From the NCBI GenBank assembly GCA_945965395.1, contig CAMFND010000044.1, positions 71,223-127,063 on the forward strand: a stretch of 55,841 nucleotides of DNA, given 5' to 3'. Within the stretch, counting starts at the first letter, position 1. Every line of letters starts with the position of its first letter. The stretch comes from an uncultured Bacteroides sp. GTDB taxonomy: Bacteria > Bacteroidota > Bacteroidia > Bacteroidales > Bacteroidaceae. The position numbers and the translations under genes are program-made. Positions 54,608 to 55,841 of the stretch are shown here, piece after piece. Under the pieces are notes generated by a model. The model did not search any database, was not told where the DNA came from, and saw only the letters and a program-made list of their open reading frames with translations.

Positions 54608-55633
54608 ATGAAACGGATTTATCATTGCTACTTATATAGCCTTCTGCTGACACTGTCCTGCTGCATGTTCTCTTCCTGCATACGGGAAGACATTCAGGGC
54701 AATTCTCCGGAAGCCAACTTTGAATCGCTCTGGAAAATCATCGATGAGCAATATTGCTTTTTGGACTATAAGCACGAGACGTATGGACTGGACTGGGATG
54801 AAGTGCATACCCGCTATGGCAAACGTATTTCTTCCTCCATGAGCTGGGAGTCACTTTTCGAAGTCTTGTCGGAAATGGTCAATGAATTAAGAGACGGACA
54901 CGTCAACCTGAGCAGTTCACTGGGTACATCGCAATACCGGGAATGGTTCGATGCTTATCCACGGAATTTCAGCGACAGCATCCAGAGCAACTACCTGAAA
55001 AAGGATTACATCATTACTTCCGGACTGACCTACCAGATTCTGGGAAACAACATCGGTTACATCTATTGTGAAAGTTTCTCCGACGGTATCGGCGACGGAA
55101 ACCTGGACCAGATGCTGAAGAAACTGGAGATTTGTGACGGACTGATTATCGACGTACGTAACAACGGAGGAGGTAACCTGACTACGGCACAGAAACTGGC
55201 TGCACGGTTTACAAATGAGAAAGTACTGGTCGGCTACATCCGCCATAAAACAGGCCCGGGTCATAATGATTTCTCGGACCCTGAACCAGTATATCAGGAA
55301 CCGTCCAACAGTATCCGCTGGCAGAAGAAGGCAGTGGTATTAACCAATCGCCGTTCTTACAGTGCCACAAACGACTTTGTGAATACCATGCGTCAATTCC
55401 CCAATGTAACGACTATGGGAGATACCACCGGAGGAGGATCAGGTCTCCCCTTCAGCTCGGAGATTCCCAACGGATGGTCCATCCGTTTCTCTGCCAGCCC
55501 GATGTTCGACCCCGACATGAACCAATTGGAATTCGGTATCGAACCAGACGTAAAAGTAGATATGACCAGCGAAGACATGCAGCAAGGAAAAGATACTATC
55601 ATCGAAACCGCCATCAAAAAGTTAAAGAATTAA
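54608..55633 (+). CDS. S41-family peptidase lipoprotein, tricorn-like type
   Basis: The 341-residue lipoprotein (lipobox Cys24 in MFSSCIRED) has the S41 architecture: a helical N-terminus with WKIIDEQYCFLD, the ELRDGHVNLS motif with a conserved histidine, IGYIYCESF, LIIDVRNNGGGN, and the nucleophile segment NRRSYSATNDF with Ser252. The lysine of CtpA/Tsp enzymes is replaced by glycine in GDTTGGGSG, so the catalytic arrangement is more like the tricorn/IRBP group (S41B), using the DGH histidine. No PDZ domain is evident. It ends the parC transcript and precedes tRNA-Leu. Confidence 0.88.
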   Translation: MKRIYHCYLYSLLLTLSCCMFSSCIREDIQGNSPEANFESLWKIIDEQYCFLDYKHETYGLDWDEVHTRYGKRISSSMSWESLFEVLSEMVNELRDGHVNLSSSLGTSQYREWFDAYPRNFSDSIQSNYLKKDYIITSGLTYQILGNNIGYIYCESFSDGIGDGNLDQMLKKLEICDGLIIDVRNNGGGNLTTAQKLAARFTNEKVLVGYIRHKTGPGHNDFSDPEPVYQEPSNSIRWQKKAVVLTNRRSYSATNDFVNTMRQFPNVTTMGDTTGGGSGLPFSSEIPNGWSIRFSASPMFDPDMNQLEFGIEPDVKVDMTSEDMQQGKDTIIETAIKKLKN

Positions 55634-55666
55634 GGTGCAGTATTTGGAGAATATGAAAATTCTTCC

Positions 55667-55674
55667 TATCTTTG
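55667..55674 (+). promoter_or_regulatory. Promoter of tRNA-Leu
   Basis: TATCTTTG is the -7 element, with TTTG at 55643-55646 as the -33 box 20 bp upstream, the standard Bacteroides spacing. Confidence 0.75.
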
Positions 55675-55706
55675 CCCTCGCAAAACAGAAATACATATTT
55701 CTGCAT

Positions 55707-55788
55707 GCGCCTGTGGCGTAATTGGTAGCCGCGCCAGACTTAGGATCTGGTGTCGTGAGACGTGTAGGTTCGAGTCCTATCAGGCGCA
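55707..55788 (+). tRNA. tRNA-Leu, anticodon UAG
   Basis: GCGCCTG (55707-55713) pairs with CAGGCGC (55781-55787). The anticodon stem CCAGA/TCTGG encloses the loop CTTAGGA, with anticodon TAG at 55741-55743. A long variable arm (about 55751-55764, GTCGTGAGAC) gives the class II form of leucine tRNA, and the T arm contains GGTTCGAGTCC. The discriminator is A and the following bases are CA, so the CCA end is not encoded. It reads CUN-type codons. Confidence 0.97.
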
Positions 55789-55794
55789 CACGAG

Positions 55795-55841
55795 AATGGA
55801 TTTAATAAAACCGAAAAAGAGGTTTATTAAATCCATTTTTA
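55795..55841 (+). terminator. Terminator after tRNA-Leu
   Basis: AATGGATTTAATAAA (55795-55809) pairs with TTTATTAAATCCATT (55823-55837), extended by CC/GG at the loop, then TTTT. It runs to the window end. Confidence 0.85.

Overview
The window is a stretch of a Bacteroidales chromosome, most likely Bacteroides or Phocaeicola. Four things point there: about twenty -7 promoter elements of the form TAnnTTTG and no convincing sigma70 -10 boxes, a SusC/SusD pair, the LpxC-FabZ gene fusion, and a type-2 pyrF beside prfA and a purM-like gene. Every protein gene looks intact except the first, which the window start cuts. I saw no insertion sequence, prophage, CRISPR array or rRNA. The one tRNA is Leu(UAG) at the right end.

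Layout. 1-1132: end of a TolC-like efflux gene. 1323-4117: an RsmF-like rRNA methyltransferase divergent from thyA-folA. 4129-7608: an Lrp/AsnC regulator, an outer-membrane porin and a CstA-type carbon-starvation transporter, all on the minus strand. 7786-12826: a GHL10-type glycosidase, purM, prfA and pyrF. 13099-17924: lpxD, lpxC/fabZ, lpxA (lipid A synthesis), a pRiA4b ORF-3-like gene and miaA. 17911-19595: a minus-strand cluster of a DivIC/FtsB-like gene, a small membrane protein and an AI-2E-family permease. 19717-21555: dnaX. 21644-23462: a queuosine operon (precursor transporter, queC, queF) whose leader carries a candidate preQ1 riboswitch. 23859-26451: ferredoxin-nitroreductase, corA and nth. 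26655-38272: a polysaccharide utilisation locus of susC, susD, a Ser-type sulfatase, a GH2 enzyme, an esterase and a GH20 hexosaminidase. 38349-42430: a MerR regulator, an M23 peptidase and alaS. 42544-50867: a MATE pump, then an AraC regulator divergent from a complete TolC/HlyD/ABC/ABC-2 efflux operon. 51106-55788: parC, a DUF3316 protein, an S41 peptidase and tRNA-Leu.

The utilisation locus appears to be two pieces. susCD, sulfatase and GH2 have ordinary composition. The esterase and GH20 genes are strikingly AT-rich and are separated from the rest by a terminator. Sulfatase, GH2 and GH20 together suggest a sulfated, N-acetylhexosamine-containing glycan such as mucin O-glycan, but this is inference. 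No regulator of the locus is present in the window.

The most unusual signal is a set of intergenic arrays of short imperfect palindromes whose centres are exactly 22 bp apart (1173-1326, 23641-23730, 50891-50978, with a possible two-unit remnant at 11932-11975). Each array uses a different sequence word, yet period, unit structure and bounding inverted ends are shared. In the second array the motif flips orientation without losing the 22-bp phase. Other candidates worth checking are the preQ1 riboswitch, a small RNA between the two halves of the utilisation locus, and a 22-codon mini-ORF at 4794-4862.
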